From positions 1 to 64,000 of the forward strand of contig NZ_LOKX01000009.1 in assembly GCF_002211285.1 (NCBI RefSeq): 64,000 bases of DNA. The letters run 5' to 3'. The translations under genes and the position numbers were made by a program. This DNA comes from Rhizobium sp. R635 (lineage in GTDB: Bacteria > Pseudomonadota > Alphaproteobacteria > Rhizobiales > Rhizobiaceae). Positions 26,499 through 35,498 of this stretch are shown piece after piece; positions within the stretch are counted from its first letter, which is position 1; each line of letters opens with the position of its first letter. The notes below the pieces were generated by a model, which worked only from the letters and a program-made list of their open reading frames with translations, did no database searches and was not told where the DNA came from.

Positions 26499-26971
26499 GC
26501 GCGATCCTCCGGCGGCCAGACCGATGTATCGTGGTCCGGATGCTGATAGGAAATAAGCTCATGCAGGAAAGAGCCTGCCGTCAGATCCGCCTCGGTCCGC
26601 TCTCCAGGCAGTTCATGCAGATGATCGACGAAGCCGATCTTGCCTTCCACGCCCCACTGGATGGTCGGCGGCAGCTGCGACGGATCGTCGAATGCACCCG
26701 CGGCCACCGCCATCCCATCCGGCGCTTCATAGGTCAGCGGCGTGCCACAATCGCCACAGAAACCGCGCTCGACGAAATTGGAGGAACGGAAGGTCTTGCG
26801 TGTTCCCCGCGTCCATTCGAACTCCATGCCGCGCACGGAAACCAGCGGCGCATAATAGGCGCCGAACGCCTTCTGACACATGCGGCAATGACAGATCGAC
26901 GAATCCGGCGGCGTACCCCGCGCCCGAAACCGGATCGCCCCGCACTGGCAGCCGCCGGTGTAGACAGTCAT
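26495..26971 (-). CDS. GFA/CENP-V family zinc protein, copy 3 (first in operon)
   Basis: A 158-residue paralogue, transcribed first. Zinc ligands are in GGCQCGAIRFR, CHCRMCQKAFGA and FCGDCGTPLTY; the end carries [11 protein letters not shown]. The start at 26971 has a strong ribosome site (GGAGGAAAAA), unlike copy 2, which appears to rely on coupling. Upstream lies a large inverted repeat and then cysS on the same strand. Possible roles include detoxification of thiol adducts; not shown by sequence. Confidence 0.88.
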   Translation of the reverse strand: MTVYTGGCQCGAIRFRARGTPPDSSICHCRMCQKAFGAYYAPLVSVRGMEFEWTRGTRKTFRSSNFVERGFCGDCGTPLTYEAPDGMAVAAGAFDDPSQLPPTIQWGVEGKIGFVDHLHELPGERTEADLTAGSFLHELISYQHPDHDTSVWPPEDRA

Positions 26972-27009
26972 CGATTTTTCCTCCGCTGGGCTTCAGAGCT
27001 AAAAGCCAA

Positions 27010-27161
27010 GACCCCTCCCAACCCTCCCCACAAGGGGGAGGGCTCCCTCGTGGCGCCGTCTTCGCTTCCGCTTCGAATGTTTGTGGTCGCGGTGAGGTCG
27101 TTTCGGAGCAGCGCGGCACCGTAGCCCCTCCCCCTTGTGGGGAGGGGTTGGGGAGGGGCCT
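27010..27161. repeat. Large inverted repeat downstream of cysS
   Basis: Two GC-rich arms of about 35-39 bases, at 27010-27043 and 27123-27161, are inverted, imperfect copies of each other (each containing CCTCCCC and the CCCACAAGGGGGAGGG-type palindrome). They flank about 80 unrelated bases. Each arm is itself partly palindromic. It fills the spacer between cysS and the GFA operon and resembles rhizobial palindromic repeats or a small non-autonomous element. It could terminate or stabilise cysS mRNA. Confidence 0.7.
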
Positions 27162-27179
27162 TATTCCAAGACGGCGCTC

Positions 27180-28556
27180 TCACCGCTTGACCTCCCACGT
27201 CGTCACACGCTCGCCCGTTGCCGCATCCTTGCCGTCCTTTAGCTGGATGCCCTTTGCCGTCAATTCGTCGCGGATCTTGTCGGCTTCTGCGAAGTTCTTC
27301 GCCTTCAGCATTTTCAGACGCATGGCGACCAGCGCATCGACCGCCGCAGCGACGGCTTCGTCGATCTCCGTCTTCTTGGGCATCACGCCGAGTAGCGCCG
27401 CACTTGCGGCGAAGACGGCGTCGTTGCCGGCTTGCGCCAGCGCATGCAGCGCCTGCACCGCCGCCACCGTGTTGAGGTCGTCGGCAAGCGCATTCAGCAC
27501 GCTGTCATCGGGTGCGGCATCGCCGGCTTCGGCCACCGGCCATTTGGCGAGCAGGCGTTCGGCCTCTTCCAGCCGCTTGATCGAGAAATCGATCGGCTCG
27601 CGGTAATGCGTCATCAGCATGGCAAGACGCAGCACTTCGCCCGGCCATTTGCGGCCGCCGAAGGTCTCCGTGTGCAGCAGATCGTGGATGGTGACGAAAT
27701 TGCCTTCGGACTTCGACATCTTCCGGCCTTCGACCTGCACGAAGCCGTTGTGCATCCAGACATTCGCCATCACCTCGGTGCCGTGGGCGCAACGCGACTG
27801 GGCGATCTCGTTTTCATGATGCGGGAAGATCAGGTCCAGACCGCCGCCGTGAATGTCGAAGACATCGCCGAGATAGCGCCGGCTCATCGCGGAGCACTCG
27901 ATATGCCAGCCGGGCCGGCCGCGGCCCCAGGGGCTCTCCCAGCCGGGTTCGTTATGGCTCGACAGTTTCCAGAGCACGAAATCCCCGGGGCTCTTCTTGT
28001 GCGCATCGACGGCGACGCGGGCGCCTGCCTGCTGCTCGTCGAGCGGGCGCTTCGAAAGCTGGCCGTAATCCGCCATGGACTTGGTGTCGAACAGCACTTC
28101 GCCGGCTGCGACATAGGCATGGCCGTTGCGGATCAGCTTCTCGATGATCTCGGTCATCTCTTTGATATTGTCGGTGGCGCGGGGCTCGAAGCTCGGCTCG
28201 AGGCAGCCGAGTTCGGCGACATCGGCGTGAAACTGCGTCTCGGTCTTTTCCGTCACCGCCCGGATCGCTTCGTTGAGCGGCAGGCCGGGATGATCTCTCA
28301 GCGCCCGCGCATTGATCTTGTCGTCGACGTCGGTGATGTTGCGGGCATAGGTGACGTGGTTTTCGCCATAGACATGGCGCAGCAGCCGGAACAGCACGTC
28401 GAAGACGATGACCGGCCGGGCATTGCCGATATGGGCGAAATCATAGACCGTCGGGCCGCACACATACATGCGGACGTTCTCGGCATCGATCGGCGCAAAG
28501 ACCGATTTCTCCCGCGTCAGCGTGTTGTACAGCTTCAGTTCCGGCGTGCCGCCCAT
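27180..28556 (-). CDS. cysS: Cysteinyl-tRNA synthetase
   Basis: A 458-residue class I synthetase charging tRNA-Cys. The zinc/substrate site begins at [19 protein letters not shown] (Cys33; HIGN as the HIGH motif at 42-45), continues with IECSAMS and [12 protein letters not shown], and has KMSKSEGN as the KMSKS loop. The C-terminal part is the anticodon-binding helical region. Start set at ATG 28556 ([12 protein letters not shown]), the family N-terminus and length; the frame is open to 28628 without coding character. It is divergent from the orphan gene at 28863. Confidence 0.95.
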   Translation of the reverse strand: MGGTPELKLYNTLTREKSVFAPIDAENVRMYVCGPTVYDFAHIGNARPVIVFDVLFRLLRHVYGENHVTYARNITDVDDKINARALRDHPGLPLNEAIRAVTEKTETQFHADVAELGCLEPSFEPRATDNIKEMTEIIEKLIRNGHAYVAAGEVLFDTKSMADYGQLSKRPLDEQQAGARVAVDAHKKSPGDFVLWKLSSHNEPGWESPWGRGRPGWHIECSAMSRRYLGDVFDIHGGGLDLIFPHHENEIAQSRCAHGTEVMANVWMHNGFVQVEGRKMSKSEGNFVTIHDLLHTETFGGRKWPGEVLRLAMLMTHYREPIDFSIKRLEEAERLLAKWPVAEAGDAAPDDSVLNALADDLNTVAAVQALHALAQAGNDAVFAASAALLGVMPKKTEIDEAVAAAVDALVAMRLKMLKAKNFAEADKIRDELTAKGIQLKDGKDAATGERVTTWEVKR

Positions 28557-28862
28557 TTCACTCTCCCAAAATGCACAAAGCAGAAAAGACCGCTGCCGGC
28601 AGGCCGGGGCGTTTCGCATCTTGGACATTTGGGAGACGAAAACGGCCAGGCCAGCTTTAGGCTAGCGAATAATTTTCCGGCAAATAATGCAGGTAACCGT
28701 TTTCATGCGGAAGGTTATGGCTTGGGTGATAAAAAAGGTCAAGGGTTAGAACTTCCTGAGATTGTCGTTGTCAGGGACCTGAAAATTTTGAGAGAAGAGG
28801 GAGTGCATAGGGCGCGTCCACGCAGTTGTGCGCGGCGCGAAGATCTTGTTCAGGGGCTATGA
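28557..28862. other. Divergent intergenic region, cysS / orphan gene
   Basis: About 305 bases, visibly AT-richer than its surroundings, containing the cysS promoter (minus) and that of the unknown gene (plus). An in-frame stretch from TTG 28722 to TGA 28862 (46 codons, including ELPEIVVVRDLKILREEG) ends directly against the next ATG and reads somewhat like protein. It has no good start or ribosome site. No T-box or RNA structure was recognised. Confidence 0.4.
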
Positions 28863-29444
28863 ATGTTTGGCTTGTTTAGAAAAGGTTCCAAGAGGACGGT
28901 TGTTGTCGCCACGCTTAATGCCCGCCTTCAACCTATGGATAGGGGCGAGCTGGAAGATGCTTTTGATGCTTTTATGGCAGAGAAAAAGCACGGTATGCGG
29001 GTTGTCGGAGGCGGCACGCTGCAGGCGGCAAGTGGTGAGATTGAGAAATGCGACATCGAGATCGAGGTCGATAATCCCACAGATGCCAGACTGACGCTTT
29101 TGACCGAAGTTTTGGAATCGATGCTGGCTCCAGCTGGATCGATCTTACAGATACCAGATCAGCGGCGGAGCATCAATTTTGGACGGCAACATGGGCTCGC
29201 GGTTTACGTGAACGGCACGGAATTGCCGGCTTCTGTCTATGAAGAGTGCGATATCAATCACGTGTTGGCCGAGTTCTCACGGCTTCTGGGCGTCGCCGGA
29301 GTCGTTGCCAGCAATTGGCAGGGACCGCAGGATACAGCGCTCTACATTTACGGCCGGGATTTCGAGACGATGTTATCGCACCTTAAGCCGTTTATCGAAA
29401 GCTACCCACTGCTAGAACGCTGCCGGATCGAGAGGATCGCCTGA
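28863..29444 (+). CDS. Protein of unknown function, two alpha/beta halves
   Basis: A 193-residue soluble protein. The N-terminal half contains VVATLNARLQPMDRGELED, a GGGTL turn and CDIEIEVDN; the C-terminal half contains VYVNGTELPASVYEECDIN, a NWQGPQDTALYIYG stretch and SYPLLERCRIERIA. The motifs remind me of an uncharacterised bacterial family with the same order (LQPxDRGE, CDIEIE, LPxxVYxECD, GPxxTALYxYG), but I cannot name it. Codon use is less GC-rich than in neighbouring genes, hinting at transfer. It is divergent from cysS and convergent with the SDR gene. Confidence 0.7.
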   Translation: MFGLFRKGSKRTVVVATLNARLQPMDRGELEDAFDAFMAEKKHGMRVVGGGTLQAASGEIEKCDIEIEVDNPTDARLTLLTEVLESMLAPAGSILQIPDQRRSINFGRQHGLAVYVNGTELPASVYEECDINHVLAEFSRLLGVAGVVASNWQGPQDTALYIYGRDFETMLSHLKPFIESYPLLERCRIERIA

Positions 29445-29467
29445 AACGATCGGTACTTGCGGCAAGG

Positions 29468-30208
29468 TCACCCCGGCAACCGGTAATCCACCAGTTTGTT
29501 CTCGCGCACGATGAAGAGCTTGCCCGTCTCCGTCACACCCGGGCCGAGTAAAGGCGAGATAGCCTTCGCCACTTCGGAAGGATGCGGCAGCGTCGCCGGA
29601 TCTTCGCCGGGAACGGCCTGCGCGCGCATCGCCGTGCGCGTGGCGCCGGGATCGACGCTGGTGATGCGCAGCGGCGTCGATTGTGTTTCGCCGGCCCAGG
29701 TGCGGGCTAGCGCCTCGACGGCAGCCTTTGAAGCCGAATAGGCGCCCCAGAAGGGACGGCACTTATGCGCGGCGCCGGAGGACAGGATGACAGCGCGGCC
29801 GGCATCCGAGCGGGTCAGCAGCGGATCGACCGAGCGGATCAGCCGCCATGTGGCGGTGACGTTGATGTTCATGACCTTTTCGAAGACCTTCGCTTCGATA
29901 TGGCCGATCGGCGAGATGACGCCGAGCACGCCGGCATTGGCGACGAGGATGTCGAGCTTGCCCCAGCGCTCGAAGATCGAACCACCGAGACGGTCGATCG
30001 CTTCCATGTCGGCGAGATCGAAGGGGACGAGAGTGGCCGAACCGCCGACGGCCTTGATCGCATCGTCGAGATCCTCGAGCCCGCCGACCGTGCGGGCGCA
30101 GGCAATCACATGCGCGCCGGCTTTCGCCAGTTCCAGCGCCGTGAAATAGCCGATGCCGCGCGATGCACCGGTGACGAGTGCGATCCTGCCTTCAAGATTG
30201 ATGTTCAT
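29468..30208 (-). CDS. SDR-family oxidoreductase
   Basis: A 246-residue short-chain dehydrogenase/reductase. The cofactor site is ALVTGASRGIGYFTA, with NAGVLG after the fourth strand; the catalytic Ser is in ILSSGAAH and the Tyr-Lys pair in YSASKAAVEA. DPGATRTAMRAQ follows. NAD(P)-dependent oxidation or reduction of an alcohol/ketone is expected; the substrate is unknown. Start set at ATG 30208 (MNINLEGRIALVTG), since the upstream extension lacks family similarity. It lies 78 bases downstream of purF on the same strand. Confidence 0.88.
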   Translation of the reverse strand: MNINLEGRIALVTGASRGIGYFTALELAKAGAHVIACARTVGGLEDLDDAIKAVGGSATLVPFDLADMEAIDRLGGSIFERWGKLDILVANAGVLGVISPIGHIEAKVFEKVMNINVTATWRLIRSVDPLLTRSDAGRAVILSSGAAHKCRPFWGAYSASKAAVEALARTWAGETQSTPLRITSVDPGATRTAMRAQAVPGEDPATLPHPSEVAKAISPLLGPGVTETGKLFIVRENKLVDYRLPG

Positions 30209-30286
30209 CTGCCCGGGTTCCGGATGTGCTTGAAAAGGTAAGGGGCGCAATAGGCGCCCCAGATTGGAAAGTCAAAACGGAAGGGC

Positions 30287-31777
30287 TCAGCCGTTGCTGG
30301 CAAGCATGGAAATCTTATTGCCCATGGACTCGCCGTTCTTGTCGAGCAGGCGGGTCGGATAGTCGCCGGTGAAATAGTGGTCGGTGAACTGCGGGCGTGC
30401 ATTGTTGCGATCCTCGCCGCCGACGGCGCGATAGAGGCCGTTGATCGACAGGAAGGCGAGCGAATCCGCGCCGATGTATTTCGCCATGGCTTCGACATCT
30501 GCATACTGGTTTGCCAGCAACTTGTCGGCGTCGGGCGTGTCGATGCCGTAGAAGTCGGGGAAGAAGATCATCGGGCTGGCGACGCGGATGTGAACTTCGC
30601 GGGCACCGGCTTCACGGATCATCTGCACTATTTTCAGCGAGGTTGTGCCGCGCACGATGGAATCGTCGACCAGCACCACGCGCTTGCCTTCGATCATCGC
30701 CCGGTTGGCCGAATGTTTCAGCTTCACGCCGAAGGCGCGAATCTGCTGTGTCGGTTCGATGAAGGTGCGGCCGACATAATGGTTGCGGATGATGCCGTAT
30801 TCGAAGGGAATGCCGCTTTCCTGCGCATAGCCGAGGGCTGCCGGTGTGCCGCCGTCCGGCACCGGTACGACGACATCGGCATTGACAGGCGATTCCTTGG
30901 CGAGGTTCATGCCCATGTTCTTGCGCGTCGTGTAGACGTTGCGGCCGCCGACAACAGAGTCCGGACGGGCGAAATAGACATATTCGAACAAGCAGAGGCG
31001 TTCCGGCTGCGGCTTGCTCGGCTTGCGCGCATCGACGCTAATCGAGCCGTCCGGCTGGATTTCGCAGATGATGACTTCGCCGTTTTCGACGTCGCGGATG
31101 AACTTGGCGCCGATGATGTCGAGCGCGCAGGTTTCCGAGCAGAAGATCGGCTTGCCGTCCAGTTCGCCCATCACGAGCGGCCGGATGCCGGTGGGGTCAC
31201 GCGCGGCGATCAGCTTGGTGCGCGTCATGGCGAGCATGGAATAGCCGCCTTCCATCTGGCGGATGGCGTCTATGAAGCGGTCGGCCGTGGACGTATGGCG
31301 GGAGCGGGCGATCAGGTGAAGGACGACTTCGGTATCGGAGGTCGACTGACAGATGGCGCCGGTCGCGATGATCTGGCGGCGCAGCGTCAGGCCGTTGGTG
31401 AAGTTGCCGTTATGGGCGACGGCGATGCCGCCTTCCTCGAGTTCGGCAAAGAGCGGCTGCACGTTGCGCATCGCCACTTCGCCCGTCGTCGAGTAGCGCG
31501 TATGGCCGATCGATATGCTGCCTGGCAGTCGGGCGAGGGTCATCGGATTGGTGTAATGGTCGCCGACGAGGCCCATATGGCGCTCCTGATAGAAGCGCTT
31601 GCCGTCGAAGGAGACGATGCCAGCTGCTTCTTGCCCGCGATGCTGCAGGGCATGCAGGCCGAGGGCCGTCAGCGCCGCGGCATCGGGGTGTCCCAGAATT
31701 CCGAAAACGCCGCACTCTTCATGCAGCGTATCTCCGTCGAGCGGATCGTCGGTCGGGAAGGAATGGGACTGGTTCAT
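30287..31777 (-). CDS. purF: Amidophosphoribosyltransferase
   Basis: A 496-residue enzyme catalysing the first committed step of purine synthesis: PRPP plus glutamine to phosphoribosylamine. The Ntn-type glutaminase domain begins with the nucleophile Cys in LHEECGVFGILG after a short propeptide, and includes HTRYSTTG and HNGNFTNG. The transferase domain carries the PRPP-binding motif VVLVDDSIVRGTTSLKI. Upstream in transcription order is cvpA, an arrangement also seen in E. coli, although a 232-base spacer with two hairpins intervenes here. Confidence 0.95.
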   Translation of the reverse strand: MNQSHSFPTDDPLDGDTLHEECGVFGILGHPDAAALTALGLHALQHRGQEAAGIVSFDGKRFYQERHMGLVGDHYTNPMTLARLPGSISIGHTRYSTTGEVAMRNVQPLFAELEEGGIAVAHNGNFTNGLTLRRQIIATGAICQSTSDTEVVLHLIARSRHTSTADRFIDAIRQMEGGYSMLAMTRTKLIAARDPTGIRPLVMGELDGKPIFCSETCALDIIGAKFIRDVENGEVIICEIQPDGSISVDARKPSKPQPERLCLFEYVYFARPDSVVGGRNVYTTRKNMGMNLAKESPVNADVVVPVPDGGTPAALGYAQESGIPFEYGIIRNHYVGRTFIEPTQQIRAFGVKLKHSANRAMIEGKRVVLVDDSIVRGTTSLKIVQMIREAGAREVHIRVASPMIFFPDFYGIDTPDADKLLANQYADVEAMAKYIGADSLAFLSINGLYRAVGGEDRNNARPQFTDHYFTGDYPTRLLDKNGESMGNKISMLASNG

Positions 31778-31880
31778 TTCTGCGGGCCTTTGCTCTCACA
31801 AGAATGGATCGGCATTACCAATAGCATGATACCGGAAATCTTGCAGGTTTCCGATAACTTCATGCTGAACGACATCTGCT

Positions 31881-31946
31881 TTCAGAGCCCGCTCGCCGGC
31901 TCTGAAACGGCTTAGGTCCGGCGGAGCTGGAACGCCCGGCCGGACC
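31881..31946. other. Two tandem hairpins between cvpA and purF
   Basis: Hairpin one: TTCAGAGCC (31881-31889) with GGCTCTGAA (31898-31906), nine base pairs. Hairpin two: GGTCCGGC (31915-31922) with GCCGGACC (31939-31946), eight base pairs. Neither has a clear U-tract on the minus strand. They may act as a terminator or attenuator between cvpA and purF, or simply as RNA-stability elements. Confidence 0.45.
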
Positions 31947-32009
31947 CTTATTTCACGTCCCGCTCAAATGGCAATTGCCGCAAGGCGAGTCAAGCTGCTG
32001 AACACTGTG

Positions 32010-32639
32010 TCAATTCGCCGGCTGCTGTGCGCCGCCGTCTGCGGGCGCTGCCGGTGCGTCCTCCGCCGGAGCCTGGTCGGTCGTCGGCGGATTGGCGCCT
32101 TCAGTGCCCTGTGCCTGCGGCTGGAACTTATCGCGGATGCTCTCGGGTATAGCCTCGGCGATTTGTTCCGGCAGAACCGACTTCAGCTTCACGACCATCG
32201 AATCCAGGAAGGGCTTCGACTTCGCTTCATTGACCCAGGCCGGGCGGTGATCGGCATCGACGAGCCAGTTCCAGAAGGCGACGGCAACGACCAGAAGCAG
32301 CACGCCGCGGGCGGCGCCGAACAGGAAACCCAGCGTGCGGTCGAGCGCGCCGATGCGGCTGTCGATAATGAAATCGGCGATCTTCATCGTGATGAAGGAG
32401 ATGACGATGAGCGCGATGAGGAAGACGACCGCTGCCGAGCCGATGATCGCGATACGGTCGTCATCGGTATATTTCTTCGCGTAGGGCAGCAGGTAGGGGT
32501 AGAGGTAGTAGGCGGCGGCGGCAGAGCCGCCCCAGCTCGCGATCGAAAGGATCTCACGCGAAAAGCCGCGGACCATCGCCAGCACGGCGGAGAAGAGCAC
32601 GACGCCGATGACAATACCGTCGAAAATCGTAATGGGCAT
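32010..32639 (-). CDS. cvpA: CvpA family membrane protein
   Basis: A 209-residue inner-membrane protein with four hydrophobic segments in the first 130 residues, beginning ITIFDGIVIGVVLFSAVLAM and including GFSREILSIASWGGS, typical of CvpA. The C-terminal 60 residues are Gln/Ala/Pro/Asp-rich and probably disordered, longer than in E. coli. CvpA is linked genetically to colicin V production and envelope or bile stress; its molecular role is unresolved. It lies between radA and purF. Confidence 0.88.
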   Translation of the reverse strand: MPITIFDGIVIGVVLFSAVLAMVRGFSREILSIASWGGSAAAAYYLYPYLLPYAKKYTDDDRIAIIGSAAVVFLIALIVISFITMKIADFIIDSRIGALDRTLGFLFGAARGVLLLVVAVAFWNWLVDADHRPAWVNEAKSKPFLDSMVVKLKSVLPEQIAEAIPESIRDKFQPQAQGTEGANPPTTDQAPAEDAPAAPADGGAQQPAN

Positions 32640-32729
32640 GTAAATTCAACTCCAGGACTGCCGCTTGGCGGCCGTGTCGCGCCTTATCGTGTGCCTCCTA
32701 TATCATTACCAATCTTGGCAATGAAAGGA

Positions 32730-34130
32730 TCAAACCTCGTCTTCCACACGCAACGCCCCCTTCGATCCGGCGATGCGCGCGACCAGGTCCGGCAGGCTTT
32801 CCACCTCGCTCCAGCGCCCGCCCGAATTCTTCGGCAGTTCGGCTGAGGCGGACGGAAGCAGTGCTGCGGAAAAGCCCAGCTTCTCGGCTTCCTTGAGGCG
32901 CTGGGCGGTGTGCGCAACCGGCCGGATGGCGCCCGACAGGCTGACTTCGCCGAAATAGACGCAATCGGCAGGAAGGGCAATACCGGCAAGCGAGGAAACG
33001 AGCGCCGAAGCGACGGCGAGATCGGCCGCCGGTTCGGAGATGCGGTAGCCGCCGGCGACGTTGAGATAGACGTCGTGCTGACCGAGCCGGACGCCGCAAT
33101 GCGCTTCCAGCACGGCGAGGATCATCGACAGCCGGGCCGAATCCCAGCCGACCACGGCGCGCCGCGGCGTACCGAGCGAGGTCGGCGCCACCAGCGCCTG
33201 CACCTCGACGAGCACGGGGCGCGTGCCTTCCATGCCGGCAAAGACGGCAGCGCCCGGCGATTTTTCGTTGCGTTCGCCGAGGAAGAGCTCGGAAGGATTG
33301 GCAACCTCGCGCAGGCCCCTGTCGGACATTTCGAAAACGCCGATCTCGTCGGTCGGGCCGAAACGGTTCTTGACCGTGCGCAGGATGCGGTAGTGGTGGC
33401 CGCGATCGCCTTCGAAATAGAGCACGGCATCGACCATGTGCTCGACCACACGCGGCCCGGCGATCTGGCCGTCCTTGGTCACATGCCCGACGAGCACCAT
33501 GGCGGCCCCCGTCTGCTTGGCGAAACGGATCATCGATTGCACACCGGTGCGCACCTGCGTCACCGTTCCCGGCGCGGATTCGGCGAGTTCGCTCCATAGC
33601 GTCTGGATCGAATCGATAATGACGAGGTCCGGCCGCTTGCCTTCTGCGAGCGTCGCCAGAATATCCTCGACATTGGTTTCGGCGGCCAGCATCACGTCGG
33701 TATCGGCTGCCGCAAGACGCTGCGCCCGCAGCCGGACCTGCGCCACGGCTTCTTCGCCGGAGACATAGATGATCTTGTGGCCGCGCCGGGCAAGGGCGGC
33801 AGCAGCCTGCATCAGCAGCGTCGATTTGCCGATACCGGGATCGCCGCCGATCAGCACGGCCGAGCCGCGCACGAAGCCGCCGCCGAGCGCCCGGTCGAGC
33901 TCCGACATGGCGGTGTGGATGCGCGGAGCTTCCTCGATCTCACCGGACAGAGCCGTCAGCGCGACCGGCCGGCCCTTCTTCGGCGTCTTGCCGGGACCGG
34001 CGCCGATCCCGCCCATCGGGTCTTCTTCGACGATGGTGTTCCACTCGCCGCAACCATCGCATTTGCCGGCCCAGCGATTATGGACCGCGCCGCAATTCTG
34101 GCAGATGAACTGTGTCCTGGCCTTCGCCAT
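32730..34130 (-). CDS. radA: DNA repair protein RadA
   Basis: A 466-residue RecA-like helicase that promotes branch migration in recombination. It has an N-terminal four-Cys zinc finger (CQNCGAVHNRWAGKCDGCG), Walker A GGDPGIGKSTLLMQ, the RadA-specific KNRFG motif in TVKNRFGPTDEIG, and a C-terminal Lon-like domain (LNVAGGYRISEPAADLAVA). Start set at ATG 34130, because the alternative codon just before it is TTG. Between it and alr lies a 200-base spacer with a possible tiny ORF; cvpA follows 90 bases downstream. Confidence 0.95.
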   Translation of the reverse strand: MAKARTQFICQNCGAVHNRWAGKCDGCGEWNTIVEEDPMGGIGAGPGKTPKKGRPVALTALSGEIEEAPRIHTAMSELDRALGGGFVRGSAVLIGGDPGIGKSTLLMQAAAALARRGHKIIYVSGEEAVAQVRLRAQRLAAADTDVMLAAETNVEDILATLAEGKRPDLVIIDSIQTLWSELAESAPGTVTQVRTGVQSMIRFAKQTGAAMVLVGHVTKDGQIAGPRVVEHMVDAVLYFEGDRGHHYRILRTVKNRFGPTDEIGVFEMSDRGLREVANPSELFLGERNEKSPGAAVFAGMEGTRPVLVEVQALVAPTSLGTPRRAVVGWDSARLSMILAVLEAHCGVRLGQHDVYLNVAGGYRISEPAADLAVASALVSSLAGIALPADCVYFGEVSLSGAIRPVAHTAQRLKEAEKLGFSAALLPSASAELPKNSGGRWSEVESLPDLVARIAGSKGALRVEDEV

Positions 34131-34223
34131 CAATGACTGCTTTCGATAAAATCTTCAGGTGAGGTGTCTTCCCGCCGGTGAGGCGCTTGGCGGCAGGGAA
34201 TCATCCCTAGCGTAGTAGGGACG

Positions 34224-34289
34224 TTAGATCGTCGACGGTCTTGCGGGAAGGGGCAGGAGGCGGGAGCTAATGACTGGTCTTGTCGTCAT
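34224..34289 (-). CDS. Possible 21-residue leader peptide or small protein
   Basis: A very short frame between alr and radA: MTTRPVISSRLLPLPARPST followed by Ile and a stop. It has a good ribosome site (GGAGT, five bases before ATG) and an AT-rich TATATA stretch just upstream that could be a -10 element. The sequence is basic with no repeat of one regulatory amino acid, so amino-acid attenuation is not suggested. Low confidence; it may be chance. Confidence 0.25.
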   Translation of the reverse strand: MTTRPVISSRLLPLPARPSTI

Positions 34290-34334
34290 GGCGGACTCCT
34301 TTGCTGGATATATAGCAATCCGCCGAGCATATTC

Positions 34335-35498
34335 CTACTCCTCGGCCACATAGCGCCGTTCGTGGCGCAGCCCCATGCTGGTCAGGATCTCGTATCCGAT
34401 CGTGCCCGCCGCCCGCGCCACGTCGTCCAGAGCCATGTTCTTTCCGAACAGCTCGACATAATCGCCGGCGCGCACGGCGTTTTCCGGCACATCGGTGATG
34501 TCGAAGATCGTCAGGTCCATGGTGATCCGACCGGCGACCGGGACTTTGTACCCGGCAATGAAGCCTTGCCCGCCTTGCGGCACGGTCTGGCGCAGCGGCA
34601 CGCCGCCGCTCGACTGGCTGCGCATATAACCATCGGCATAACCGGCAGACACGATCGCCAGCCGGCTTTTACGGTGCAGCTGGAGCGCCCGTCCATAGCT
34701 GACGGTCTCGCCGGCTTCGACGGTCCGCACCTGGATGATGCGCGCTTCCGCGGTGGCGACGGGCCGCATCGGGTTCGCCATGCCGCTGACCGCCTCGCCG
34801 CCATAAAGCGAGATGCCGGGGCGGGTCAGGTCGAAGTGATAGTCTTCGCCGAGAAAGATGCCGGCCGAGGCGGCAAGACTTGAATCGATGCCTTCATAGG
34901 CGGCGCTAACCATGCGGAATGATTCGAGCTGGCGCAGGTTCATCGCATGAGTGGGATCGTCGCCGCAGGCGAGGTGACTCATGATCAGCACCGGCGCGAA
35001 ACTTGCCGGCCGCGAGACGTCGTCGGCGAGAGCCAGCGCATCGTCGATGTGCAATCCCAGCCGGTTGAAGCCGGTATCGACATGCAGTGCGCAGGGGTAA
35101 TCGCCATAGTCGGCAAGCACTGCCATCCAGAAGGCGAGCTGCTCGTCGGAGGAAATCACCGGCACCAGATCGTTTTCGAAGAAGCGCCGTTCCGTTCCCG
35201 GCCATATGCCCGAGAGCACGAAGATGCGCGCTTCCGGCGCATAGAGACGCAGTGTCACGCCCTCATCGACGGTCGCGACGAAGAAATCCCGGGCGCCCGC
35301 CAGATAGAGCGTTTCACCGGCATCCTCGATGCCCATGCCATAGGCATCCGCCTTGATGACGGCCGCGGCGCGCGCCGCACCCGAGCGGCGCGCCATGTCG
35401 CGCCAGTTCTCCGTCAGGGCCGTCAGGTCGACGGTCAGCCGCAGACCTGCGGAAGCGAAAGGATCGTCGTCTTCGAAGGGGAGTGGAAAATCTGTCAT
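34335..35498 (-). CDS. alr: Alanine racemase
   Basis: A 387-residue PLP enzyme making D-alanine for peptidoglycan. The cofactor Lys sits in AAVIKADAYGMG (about residue 48); the catalytic Tyr region SAGYADGYMRS and the C-terminal beta domain (IAGYKVPVAGRITMDL, NMALDDVARAAGTIGYEILT) are present. An acidic N-terminal extension of about 15 residues precedes the barrel. It is placed after dnaB and before radA in the usual rhizobial minus-strand order, but is separated from dnaB here by the AraC-azlCD insertion on the opposite strand. Confidence 0.94.
   Translation of the reverse strand: MTDFPLPFEDDDPFASAGLRLTVDLTALTENWRDMARRSGAARAAAVIKADAYGMGIEDAGETLYLAGARDFFVATVDEGVTLRLYAPEARIFVLSGIWPGTERRFFENDLVPVISSDEQLAFWMAVLADYGDYPCALHVDTGFNRLGLHIDDALALADDVSRPASFAPVLIMSHLACGDDPTHAMNLRQLESFRMVSAAYEGIDSSLAASAGIFLGEDYHFDLTRPGISLYGGEAVSGMANPMRPVATAEARIIQVRTVEAGETVSYGRALQLHRKSRLAIVSAGYADGYMRSQSSGGVPLRQTVPQGGQGFIAGYKVPVAGRITMDLTIFDITDVPENAVRAGDYVELFGKNMALDDVARAAGTIGYEILTSMGLRHERRYVAEE

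Noticed and set aside
30377..31915. 512-codon plus-strand open frame
   Set aside because: Antisense to purF; no recognisable motif.
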